Assembly (NCBI GenBank): GCA_963576725.1
Contig: OY755251.1
Location: 37,951,246-38,015,245, forward strand
DNA from: Azorinus chamasolen
Lineage: Eukaryota; Mollusca; Bivalvia; Cardiida; Solecurtidae
Length of the DNA: 64,000 nucleotides
Direction: 5' to 3'
Part shown: piece after piece, positions 1-10,900 of the stretch
Position numbering within the stretch: the stretch's first letter is position 1
Layout: each line of letters begins with the position of its first letter
Notes under the pieces: model-generated
What the model was told of the DNA's origin: nothing
Seen by the model: the letters and a program-made list of their open reading frames with translations, nothing else
Database searches by the model: none
Position numbers and translations under genes: made by a program

Positions 1-96
1 GCATGTAGTTCGTATTACCTCCTTTTGACGCCAATGTAAAAGCCACTTTCTGAAACCATTGTGATAAATGGAGTATTTGCTCCATAGGAGCAAATA

Positions 97-263
97 TAGG
101 GTTAACCCTACTGTAATTTGAAATTTGCGACGGTATATGAGGTTTTTAACGGTCGCGAATTATTTTAATGGCGACGCCGAAGGCGGAGCCGTTAAAATAA
201 TTTAAGACCGTTAAAAACCTCATATACCGTCGCAAATTTCAAATTACAGTAGGATTAACCCTA
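97..263. repeat. Long foldback element inside family B MITE
   Basis: Near-perfect inverted repeat with arms of about 75 bases, TAGGGTTAACCCTACTGTAA on the left and its complement ending near 263; the core reads tggcgacgccgaaggcggagcc. No coding capacity. Confidence 0.75.
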
Positions 264-936
264 TTCTAACGCAATCTTAAAACGAAAAATGCCAAATTGT
301 TGTTATATCCTATGTGCGCAGGTGATTAAATGAGTGAAGAGGCGAGAAATAGTGCCCAGTTTCTCTCAGATTTCTTAAAATAACTGGATTTTTCACCCTG
401 GTTTACAGTCAAAACACCGGCCCAGTTCTAAGTTCACTATTACATTTGTCATGAATTATTACGCGACAGCTATTTCACATTTCAATACACTTTCAATACA
501 CATGTCAGGAAAAGTAACGTTATCTTAGTCTTTGGCGCCGTACGCGAAAACGTCGTCTGTAACAATGACGTCACGTTATAGCGTTATGTTTGAATAGTAT
601 GATAAATAAGGTTGAATCTGAATCACAACGCTTTGAGTATATCAATAATTCTCCACATGACATATAAAAGACCGGTCAATTCGTGACAAAGAATGGAAAT
701 TAATGACTTTCAAAAAAACGGACTGAACTTGAATATATGTCAGTGTATGCATACGAATTTATCAGTAGATCTAAATGTTAGATAAACAAAGCGCATTAAT
801 ATATTTACAGGCTAATGCTGTTATTCGGCCGTTTTTGATTGGTTGAATTTGCGACATATAAAACAGTTTTTATATGCCGCAAATTTAGTCACATGAGCCA
901 ATCAGATAGCAGAAATTTGACAGATTGCGTTAGAAT
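263..936. mobile_element. Non-coding element with 15 bp perfect TIRs
   Basis: ATTCTAACGCAATCT at 263-277 is matched by its exact complement AGATTGCGTTAGAAT at 922-936. A second hairpin (TTTGCGACATATAAAA and complement, about 848-885) lies inside. No transposase frame. Confidence 0.6.
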
Positions 937-1456
937 GCTCTATTTATCACAATGGTTTCAAAAATACACAATTCTTAAATTTTACTTTTCTCAAGTTAAT
1001 GCTCCTTTTGGGTAGATTTATTCAAAGAGGTAGGGTCTAAAATAGCCTATGAGAGAATGGGTTCAACTGGTGCTTTTAGTTCGTTTTAAACTGGATGTGT
1101 AATATACCGTATTCTCCCTAGTAAACACATCCACTCTATTAAATGCCACCTTACTTTCTTTTTTTTGTTGAGATGGGGGGGGGGGATAAAATAATTGAAA
1201 CCCTATATAATAACCAACAAATAAAACTATAAACACGTATAGGTTTTTCAAAATACAAAAGTACAAATATGAGTCATGCAGGAAGCACCAAATACAGAAC
1301 AAACAGCCGCCCGAACAGCAACACATGAAAACACAGCAAATGTACATAACTAGCAAAAACATAAAGAGACGCACAAAGACAAAACAAACAAAAGGTCAGT
1401 GACAAAAGTCACTGGGGGTTAAACCAGTTTTGGGGCATCCAACCTCACACTTATTG

Positions 1457-1510
1457 CCCCCCCCCCCAACACACACACACATACACACACATACACACAC
1501 ACGCGCGCAC
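1457..1510. repeat. Poly-C run and (CA)n microsatellite
   Basis: Twelve C followed by (AC)n with occasional AT steps, ending in a short CG-rich alternation. Confidence 0.9.
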
Positions 1511-1654
1511 AAGTTTAATGCAGATTGAAAGCAATGTAGAAAACTTCCATAGGGGCCATCTGCATTGTTTTCATTCTGCATTAAGCAACCACCTGTGTAA
1601 TAAATGCAAGATCCTTTTGAAAAATAGTATCGACCCGGGAGTGTTTATCAGATA

Positions 1655-1863
1655 TACAGTAGAACCTGTCTTAAACGGGCATTCTTTCACTGAACATAGA
1701 CGTGTTAAAAAGCAGATGGTTGCTTAATGCAGGGTAAAAGTAATGCAAATGGCTCCTATAGGAGCTTCCTGTATTTCTTTTGACCGGCGTTAAGCTACCA
1801 CCTACCTTGCAGACCCATAATTATACCCCCTTTTGTTGGCCGCTTATAACAGGTTCTACTGTA
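1655..1863. mobile_element. Family C pogo-like MITE
   Basis: Ends TACAGTAGAACCTGT and its complement, flanked by TA. The central hairpin GGTTGCTTAATGCAGGG...AAGCTACCACC is built around GGCTCCTATAGGAGC. About 209 bases, non-coding; ends resemble pogo/Tigger TIRs. Confidence 0.75.
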
Positions 1864-2995
1864 ATACGGTATATTGTAGTGTAATCAGAAACGCTACAGT
1901 CCATTAATGACCACAATTGTGATTGATCAACGATTGAAATTGACTTTTGTCGGAAAATCAAGTGAGATAATATCCTTGTTTTTATCCAAGTTCTAATTGC
2001 GATATGGCGATATGTCACTAAAACCACTTTGCATGTTTATCTCACACGGTGTTTATCCACTGGGTGTTTCATCACCATGCATAATGGCAAATATCGAAGC
2101 ATAAATGGGGAGTTAAACTCATGTTACACGTGACATGACTAGCGGTCTGCAAAGAGTTTGGATCCATATGAGAGGCCTTGCAACCTGGTGTTGCATCAAG
2201 ATCCAAACTGTTTGACATATACCCAAAGTCTTGGATGAATCGGAAATTAGTAAACTATTGTTTTGCAGATCAGAGTTAGACATTGGTGTTTCAGCATGAC
2301 AGGGGTTATTTCAATCAGTAAAGTATCAGACATTACCATTTGTCATTTTACTGATGCTTTCTCGGCACACCGTGACAATATGAACAACTGTGATGTGTAC
2401 CGTTACTCATCACGGTACTCCAAACATACGGGCATTTCAACTCCTTTGCAAACACAGTAGATCAGCATCTGCTTTGTTTGTTTATGGAATTGTATAGAAT
2501 TTCATTCTACAGTTTCAACCATGACAAAATCTCCCAGTATTCATATGCTATTATGAAAAAGTGTGATTAATAGTCATGATGTTCATTATTTTCATGGGTT
2601 AAAGAGTTAACTCGTTGAACGTTAGCGATCATTCTGTGGCTCCTATTGGGGTGTCGAATAACTCGGCGTCTTGACGGCATCAAAACTGGTTGACACTCGG
2701 ACTGCGTATGTGAAGGAAAATGAAAGAAAAATCAAGATTTAGAATTGCAACTGATGATACTTTTAGCGTGTGCAAAGAATTAACCCTGTCTTTAATACCT
2801 GCATGCCTTTCACGCATTTTCAAACAGAGTTGACCTTCTAGATCGATGATTCTTCTGATCCGAGTCTGATATGTTTGCTTACGGTAAAAAATATAACGTG
2901 TATATATGCCATTACAAAATGTAATCTTATTGATATTAATGGTGTCATTATTTCTTACATGAATACGCAACAGGCAACTTTAACGTATGATATAT
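1864..2995. other. Unassigned DNA with decayed family A pieces
   Basis: No gene seen. A partial hairpin TTTGGATCC...GGATC(C)AAACTG lies at 2155-2215, a CTCCTATTGGGG remnant near 2640, and family A arm sequence (catgatgttcattatttt; gtcattatttcttacatgaa) at 2576-2600 and 2943-2965. Confidence 0.4.
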
Positions 2996-3790
2996 GGTAA
3001 AGAGACATAAACGTGACAAAGAGTACATGCATGTGTATGGTAAATGATAGAGAGACTTTAACGTGACAAAGAGTACATGTATGTATATGGTATATGGTAG
3101 AGAGACTTTAACATGACAAAGAGTACATGTATGTGTATGGTAAATGGTAGAGAGACTTTAACGTGACAAAGAGTACATGTATATGTATGGTAAAGAGACT
3201 GTAACATGACAAAGAGTACATGTATGTATGGTAAAGAGACTGTAACATGACAAAGAGTACATGTATGTGTATGATAAATGGTAGAGAGACTTTAACGTGA
3301 CAAAGAGTACATGTATGTGTATGGTAAAGAGACTTTAACATGACAAAGAGTACATGTATGTGTATGGTAAAGAGACTTTAATATGACAAAGAGTACATGC
3401 ATGTGTATGGTAAAGAGACTTTAACATGACAAAGAGTACATGTATGTGTATGGTAAAGAGACTTTAACATGACAAAGAGTACATATAGGTGTATGGTAAA
3501 GAGACTTTAACATATCAAAGAGTACATGCATGTGTATGGTAAAGAGACTTTAACATGACAAAGAGTACATGTATTTGTATGGTAAAGAGACTTTAACATG
3601 ACAAAGAGTACATGCATGTATGTGGTAAGGAGACTTTAACATGACAAAGAGTACATGCATGTATGTGGTAAGGAGACTTTAACATATGACATTCATAGAG
3701 TACATGTATGGTAAAGAGACTTTAAATATCATATGATATAAAGCACATGTGTGGTAACGATATTTTAACATATGATATAGAGTACATTAA
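2996..3790. repeat. Minisatellite, unit about 41-50 bp
   Basis: About 17 head-to-tail copies of a unit containing GACAAAGAGTACATGTATG and GGTAAAGAGACTTTAACAT; the last copies are more divergent. The open frame across it is a by-product of the repeat. Confidence 0.9.
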
Positions 3791-3904
3791 TGATAAAGAA
3801 ACACACGTGGGAAATGTTCATTATGCCAAATATTATCGGCGTCACGGAAAATATAGCACTGCATACCCAGACCAGTCCATTGTTCAGTTACAGTGTTATG
3901 CAAC

Positions 3905-4113
3905 TACAGTAACACCACTCTAATGCGACCGATTAATGAATAAGCATGGCTGTCTATATAAGCAGGTGGTTGCTTAATGCAGGACGAAAGTTATGCAGAA
4001 GGCTCCTGTCGGAGCTTTCTGCATAACGTTCTCCCAGCATTAAGCTACCACATGCCTTTGCCACTGTGAATTATGCCCCTTTTTGCTGGTCGCATTAGAG
4101 CGGTTTTACTGTA
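3905..4113. mobile_element. Family C pogo-like MITE
   Basis: Ends TACAGTAACACCACTCTAA and the complement of GGTCGCATTAGAGCGG..CTGTA. Central hairpin from GCAGGTGGTTGCTTAATGCA to its complement with core AAGGCTCCTGTCGGAGCTT. Confidence 0.8.
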
Positions 4114-4370
4114 TTTTAAAAGTAATAATCGCAACATTTCGGTCTTAAATTTTGCGAAAAGGTGCATAAAACTGCAACGGTTATTGTTAACTGAACGCAT
4201 GACAGTTGTCATTTTGGAACACGGTTTGTGACCAGAGCAATCATTGTTTAGGGTGGTACAGTAATGCTCCTCTATAGCCACTACTTAATTAAATGAATAA
4301 ACAAAGGTGGTTTTATGCTGAACGAAAGCATTGGCAGATTTCTTGATGAAAGAGCGATTGTTTACATTCA

Positions 4371-4532
4371 CAGTTAGGATGGAGATGAGACGTCTAGTAA
4401 CAGTGTGTCTCATCTGCTTCTTCCCAGTTAGGATGGAGATGAGACGCCTACTAACATTGTGCCACATCTGCTTCTTCACAGTTAGGTTGGAGATGAGACG
4501 CCTACTAACATTGTGCCGCATCTGCTTCTTTG
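4371..4532. repeat. 54 bp tandem repeat, three units
   Basis: Units start at 4371, 4425 and 4479 with CAGTTAGGATGGAGATGAGA. As 54 is a multiple of three, both strands stay open through it (VRMEMRRLLTLCHICFF on the + strand). No known protein; treated as a repeat, not a gene. Confidence 0.8.
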
Positions 4533-4787
4533 AGAAACTGTTTAGAATACTAGTTATGAGAAATTAAACAACAGAAAACCTTTCAGCATGGCGAGTAACA
4601 ACAATTGTTACCGCCCTTCCTATATATCGAAAATTAGACTTCTTTGAGTAGCCGCTGTAGAGACTAGAGAGGGTTTAATGTAGCGTGCGAAAAAGTTCAC
4701 GTTCCTGACGAATAATGCGGCCACGAGGTGTCAGCTGACAATGGTCTACATTGTTTACAAATCTCTATTTTCCTTCTATTGCTGTAG

Positions 4788-4965
4788 GAGGTTGACATTG
4801 CCGCCGCACCCCTGGCCATCATCCCGGCTCGAGAACAGGTGGTGGACTTCTCCTACCCCGTGTATCATGAGTACACGACAGTGGTCCTCAAGAAACCGGA
4901 CCCTAATGCCAGAAAGTGGAGAACCTTGCTGGACCCCTTCAAAATCAACGTGCTCTTGTACATCG
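4788..4965 (+). CDS. iGluR exon: end of ligand lobe S1 to start of M1
   Basis: Acceptor tgctgtag at 4781-4787 and donor gttagt at 4966. It encodes 59 codons plus one base (phase 1), including PLAIIPAREQVVDFSYPVY, the conserved S1 segment before the first membrane helix, and ends at the start of M1 (DPFKINVLLYIG). GC-rich relative to the flanking AT-rich intron DNA. Confidence 0.93.
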
Positions 4966-7900
4966 GTTAGTCTAATTCAGTCTATATACCTCTTGTTCCA
5001 TTAACTTTTTGGCACAGAAAATGACTCTCTCAAGTGTGACTGTATTTAATGGTACAGCCTGACAGTGAAGACTCGGATCATCTGATGCGGAGGCTGGTCT
5101 ACACCGTTTGCAAAGAAGGCATAACCTTTATACGAGGATTGTTCGGAAAGTTCGTAGAATTTGTTATAAAATTACTCGTAATCGTAACTGCATGCAAAAA
5201 ATTAGATCAACATTAATTTCCAGATCTGTGTTACATATATGTGCTACGGTAACCTGTATATTCGGTAAAAATTACATGTTTCATTTCTCTCTTTGAAAAT
5301 ATTTTAAAAACAAGGTGAGGTACTTACATACCAAATTTCAAATTGATCAAACAAAGCTAACTAGAGATATAACAAAATTCTACGAACTTTCCGAACAACC
5401 CTCGTAATGTAACATTTCTTACGGAGTGGCTGATATGAGTTTTCATCACATGGCACTGTTTGTATCAATATTAACATTAAATTATGCTAATCGTTGTTTG
5501 TGTTTTTTCTGTTTCCTGTTGTTTGTGTTGTGTGATAAAAAAAATATTGCACCCATTGTCATATCATATTAGTTGTTACTGCACGTTTTCTAGAACATAT
5601 TAGTAAGCAAACCTCTGTCCTGGGACTAACTCAATACAACATATCCAGAACTCATAAAACTTGTATGTATTTACACTCTGTTTATGCATTTGTATTAGTT
5701 ATCACTAATATATTACTTATGGTACATAGGACTGTCACTGCCTGTTGTTACTGTGCTCGTGTGCTTGCTGGAGAAGTACAACGCTTTCTACATCCACCCC
5801 GAGCACGCGGTGATTCGACGGACGTATGGGGGTCTACACCATCTACACGACTCGTTCTGGTACATGTATGGTGCGCTACTCTGTCAAGGTTTGTACTTAC
5901 CATTCTATAGAATCGTATATGTCCCATCGCCGCAGCTTATTGCTTTATTCATTTTATTTTGTTTTATTTTTTATTTATATTATATTCATAATATCATATT
6001 TATTTTTATTTTATTTTATTCATTTTTTATTTTACTTATTTTTTACACCTGTCACATGAACACCCAACAGCTTGGATACTGATGAGACACTGTTCCTATT
6101 TCAGTGTGTTCATACTTGACCTTGTAGAGATGGCATATGACGCCTTTGTGAACAGAGAAGACCTCGACCACACATAGGAGCCATCCAACAAGGCTCTGCT
6201 TTCTTTGTGTGTCTAATAATATACATCTCACTATACACGTTCTGCCATAGCCAAAATTTGCAGTGTTCATACACCAATATAAAAACTCCATCTAATTAAT
6301 ATGCATGATGTCATTATTCCTTACATGAATATTAATGAGGTTACAAGTTGGTATGCGTTGACAAAATGTTGTTTTTTGGCAATGATTATATATTATTTAA
6401 ATTCATACAGGAGCTGACCATCTGGTGGGTATATTGTATAACAATACTAATATACCAACTATATGCATCAAAGAGGGTTCATCTACCGGACTCGTTTGTT
6501 GGTCGCATTATCGTGAGCGCCTGGTGTATCTGTTGTATTATAATAATAATAACAAACCATTTACACCATGTATACTCACACAGGAGGTGTCCATCTGCCG
6601 GATTCTTTCGCTGGTCGCACTATCACTGGTGGGTCTATTGTATAACAATATTAATATACAAAGTATATGCATCCAAGAGGGGTTAATCTATCGGACTCGT
6701 TCGTTGGTCGTAATACCATGAGCCTCCAAAGGTCTATTGTATTATAATAATAATATACCATCTATAGGGTTTTTTTGCTGGTCGCACTATCGTGAGTGCG
6801 TGGTGGGTCTGTTGTATAATGCAAATATGGATGGATTCATCTACCGGACTTTTTCGCTGGTCGCACTATCGTGAGTGTCTGGTAGATCTACTGTATAATA
6901 AAAATACATGTATACCATTTATATTTACCCAGGAGGGTTCATCTTCCGGACTCATTCGCTGGTCGCACTATTGTGAGCACGCGGTGGGTCTATTGTTGAT
7001 CGCCGCATGAGCGGCGATCACTAATGGAATGCTCAAAAGTATTTACCCATGTAGGAGGGGTAGCGACAAGTTTTACAAATTGGCTCATGAGAGCGTGGCA
7101 GAGAATAGTTTCTATCTGCATTATTGATGTAGTGAAATATGTGATGTAAAAACCTTCATACGATGTTTAAAAAGAAATTTATCAAACAAATGTACAATAA
7201 TAACAATATTTATGACACTTTTTTCGTCGAAGTATCGACATTAAATGCCAAAAACAGTTTTGTAAACATAAATGAAGCCGGGTCAAAGTCGCAGAATTGA
7301 AGCCGGGTCAAAACTGTAGTCGTGCACCTGTTTGCGGTGCTCTCGTTCTAAATTATGCCCTTCAGAGATACATTACAAGACGGGAAAACGTGCTCGAATT
7401 TGAAAAATAAGATCATTTGAATCGACAGTCGATATGTTAATTCAAACAGACATGGTTATTATTCTACCGGAGGCTCTACATGGTCAAAATCGAATTCCGT
7501 CGTCTCGGTTTCTATTTTTAGATAGGACTAACGTCACTCGTTAATGGAACTGAACAGGCTATATTCAAAGACCTATGATAACACATGTGTTATCATAGGT
7601 CTTTGCTATATTTAGGTCTATGACCATCACCGCCCTTGTTAGAGTTTATTGATTAAATTATCATGAGAGTGATAAATGTTGTAATGAAGTTTTATTGTTT
7701 TATTTATTTTTATTTAAAAAAGTCGTTTTATTTTTTTTATTTAAAAAAGTCGTCAATATAGTAGCATGATAACTTTATATACATCTTCAATTTCCTTTGA
7801 AGTATGTCTGGCCTGATAGCGTAGTGGTTACCACGGTCGCCTATCGTGCAGTCAGCCCTGGTTCGATTCTCACCGCTGACGAAAAAAAAATTTCTCTCTT

Positions 7901-10900
7901 TTTCCTTTCTATTTTTTTTTAATGGCGGTTTGGGTTTTTACTGGGATAGTTAATGATAATTATCCATATTAAGTGTTTTTTCTTTCAACTTATACGTTAT
8001 TTTTGGATGCAATCTTGGTCAAGTTCAAATATGGATCATGTCGGGTTCGGAACTAGGTCACTACGTCATTACACTCAAGAGGCTACATATTTCGTTAAGT
8101 TTTTAATGAAATGTTGTATTTCAATTGTCTTAACAAAACAGTTCCTTATTAAAAACCTTCCTTGTACACAAATTTCGCGGCGATCCAATGCCTTGCATCA
8201 GTATTCGTCTTGTACAATAATAATAATAACACCATTTACATTCCCACAGGAGGTGTTCATCTACCGGACTCTTTCGCCGGTCGCACTATCGTGAGTGCCT
8301 GGTGGATATATTGCATTATCATAGTGGGTACCTACTGTGGTAACCTGATCGCCTTCCTGACAGTCTCCAAAGATGTGGCCCCCTTTAACACCCTAGAGGA
8401 GATGGCTAACATGAAAGGCGAATATACATGGGGAACCCTAGGGGGCACAAACTGGGAAGTAATCTTCACGGTATGATTGATCGGTACAACGCTGAATTTT
8501 CAAATGTACTATTCCAAAATTCAAACAGGCCAAGCTTACGGTGAATATTAAGAGATTTTTCTAAAGAAAAGTGTAACATGACAAACAGTGCAGACCCTGA
8601 TGAAAGGGCTCCTCTAGGAGCCCTCTCGTCTGTGTCTACACTGTTTGCAAAGGAAATTAGTGACTCGTTTCCCGCACTGTGCAAGATACCACGTACATAT
8701 ATTTGCACTTTTATTGGAGTAAGTTTTTGAATACCAAAATAACTTTCATCTGCAAGGACTGTCACGGGTTTCAATTTTCAAATTCTTTACATGTACTACG
8801 TAATTGTATTCCATTTCTTTTCCAAAGAGTATAACTCAACATCTCAGCAAGGTGCTATATGTTTAACAGTTAGATTGCAGGTTACTTTCATTTATTTTCC
8901 AAACTTGAGCAAAATGCCACTTATTTTGACTAACGATAGAATAAAATGCAATACACATACCACTGGGATTTAAGGTGTACTTGTTTATATTGGAGCATAT
9001 CAAATACATGTAGTTTTTTTTTCTCCAAACTTGAGCAGAATGTCAGTTAGTTTGACTAACGATAGAACAAAATGCAATAAACCCACCACTGGGATTTAAG
9101 GCGTACATGTTCATATTGGAGCATATCAATTAGTTATTTTCCAAACTTGAGCAGAATGTCAGTTAGTTTGACCAAAGACTTGTTAAACAGTATTTTAATA
9201 AGTATTTGGTTTGACTAACGATAGAATAACATGCACTACACTCAGCACTGGGATTGAAGGCGTATATATTTATATTGGAGCATATAAAAAAGTAACACCT
9301 CGCTAATCCGGACTTACAGTAAAGAAGAATTGAGGACGTTTTAGGCAGGTGGCTGTTTAACCCCTCCCTGTTGAATATTCATGTAGCATGTTTATTAGCT
9401 GACTGTTTTAAAATGGCATACGTACACATAGCGTTTGGTATTGGTAAAAGTTTAGAAATTGTTGAGTTAGGTCTATTTTAATTTCATAAGCAAACATAGC
9501 AGACCCTGATCAGACGGTCCCTGCAGGAACCGTCTGATCTGGGTCTACTCTGTTTGCAAATACGTGAAAAGGCGTTTGTTTATATGAAGGAAAGGATTGA
9601 TGCAGAGGGAGCGTCATACAGAAAGTTCATCTGCATTATTTTCAACCTGCATTAAGCTGCCATATGTTTAACTCTTTACTCCATAAATACGTCTTTCTAC
9701 GCCTTTGCAAACAGAGTAGACCCAGATCAGACGGATCATGTAGGAGCCGTCTGTTCAGGGTCTGCTCTGTTTGCTCATGATTATAATATAGATATGACTC
9801 TACAGTTTTTACCATGACAAACAAATCCCGTGCCCATATGACAATCAATCTAATTGGTATTCATGATGTCAGTATTCCTTACATGAATAGTCCTAGGATA
9901 AAGGGTCAAATGGCAATATTGATACTTATTTGTATGCTCGTATTAACGACTGTTAGTATTAACGACTGTTAGTATTAACGACTGTTACAGTGCTCCCTCC
10001 CTACAACGGCCCTCTCAATAACGATTCCCTCCTTACAACAACGCATGTCACTGTTTCCGAAACAACAAGGCTCCAGAAACAACTTTTTCCATCGTATTTT
10101 CTTCATGCCTCCATCAAACCCTATGTTGTGACCACTCTTTAGAATCGTCACAGAGTGACGATTCTAAAGAGTGGTCACAACATAGGGTTTGATGGAGGCA
10201 TAACGGTTTTAGTTCTCGAAATACACCTTATCTGGGGATCTGCACACAAGCTAATTATGTTTGATTTTCCCTCCCTATAACAACTCCCTCTGAACAACAC
10301 ATACAAAATTCGTATCCCAAAGGGTGTCGTTGTAGAGAGGGAGCACTGTAGTATTAACGACTGTTCGTATTAACGAGTATTAGAAATAGGGAGAGTCCGG
10401 ATTACCGAGGTTTCACTGTATTCTCACAATTAGGACAATAATACCAAACTTATTTCAGACCTCGAACCTGTCAGATTTTCGAAAGATTGGTGACGCCATG
10501 ATAGAGTTCAACAAGTCTGATCCTACCGTGTTTGATCTCAGTACCGGTAGTCACATAGGCCGTGTAAAGGAGGGTGGGTACGCATGGATAGGTAGGTGAT
10601 ATTACTAATCTCTTTTGAATAGTGTTATTAACCCTTTCCCTGTTAAATATCCATGCAAAAAATAATTACATCATGAATATTAACCCATTTGCTCCCAGTG
10701 GATTCTTCCATGCTTATATATTGGATTAGTCCAATTTTTTTTATCTAAGGGATGTCTGGTCTAAATTTTAATTTTTGTTATTGAATTTCATATCAGCAAA
10801 CAGCGTAGACTCTGATCAGATGCCGCATTATGTGGCGTCTGATCAGAGTCTACACAGTTTGCCTACGTCCCTTATAAGGGATCGTGGGAGCAAATGGGTT

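Larger units (their letters stand above)
1..1066 (+). mobile_element. Family B TTAA MITE split by later insertions
   Basis: Bases 41-96 are the left half of a family B hairpin (GAAACCATTGTGATAAATGG to GGAGCAAAT). The right half resumes at about 934 (GCTCTATTTATCACAATGG) and runs to the family's terminal GGGTTcAA at 1059-1066. The two halves of the hairpin are separated by the two elements listed next, which entered at the hairpin loop. Confidence 0.7.
9292..10420. mobile_element. pogo-like element filled by three nested MITEs
   Basis: Outer ends: AACACCTCGCTAATCCGGAC at left and the complementary GTCCGGATTACCGAGGTTT..CTGTA at right. Its interior carries family C sequence (GCAGGTGGCTGTTTAA... 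CCTGCATTAAGCTGCC) broken by two family A MITEs and one family D MITE. A short direct repeat GTATTAACGACTGTTA also occurs several times. Confidence 0.7.

Noticed and set aside
3108..3341. 77-codon open frame (minus strand) rich in LYHTHTC-type repeats
   Set aside because: It lies wholly in the 41-50 bp minisatellite and only reflects the repeat unit.
1..4787. Earlier exons of the glutamate receptor
   Set aside because: No segment with S1 or amino-terminal-domain signatures and splice borders was found; the region is repeats.
8162..8476. Single 104-codon gene
   Set aside because: Its C-terminal part is the receptor exon 8250-8470; the N-terminal part is read-through of intron sequence.
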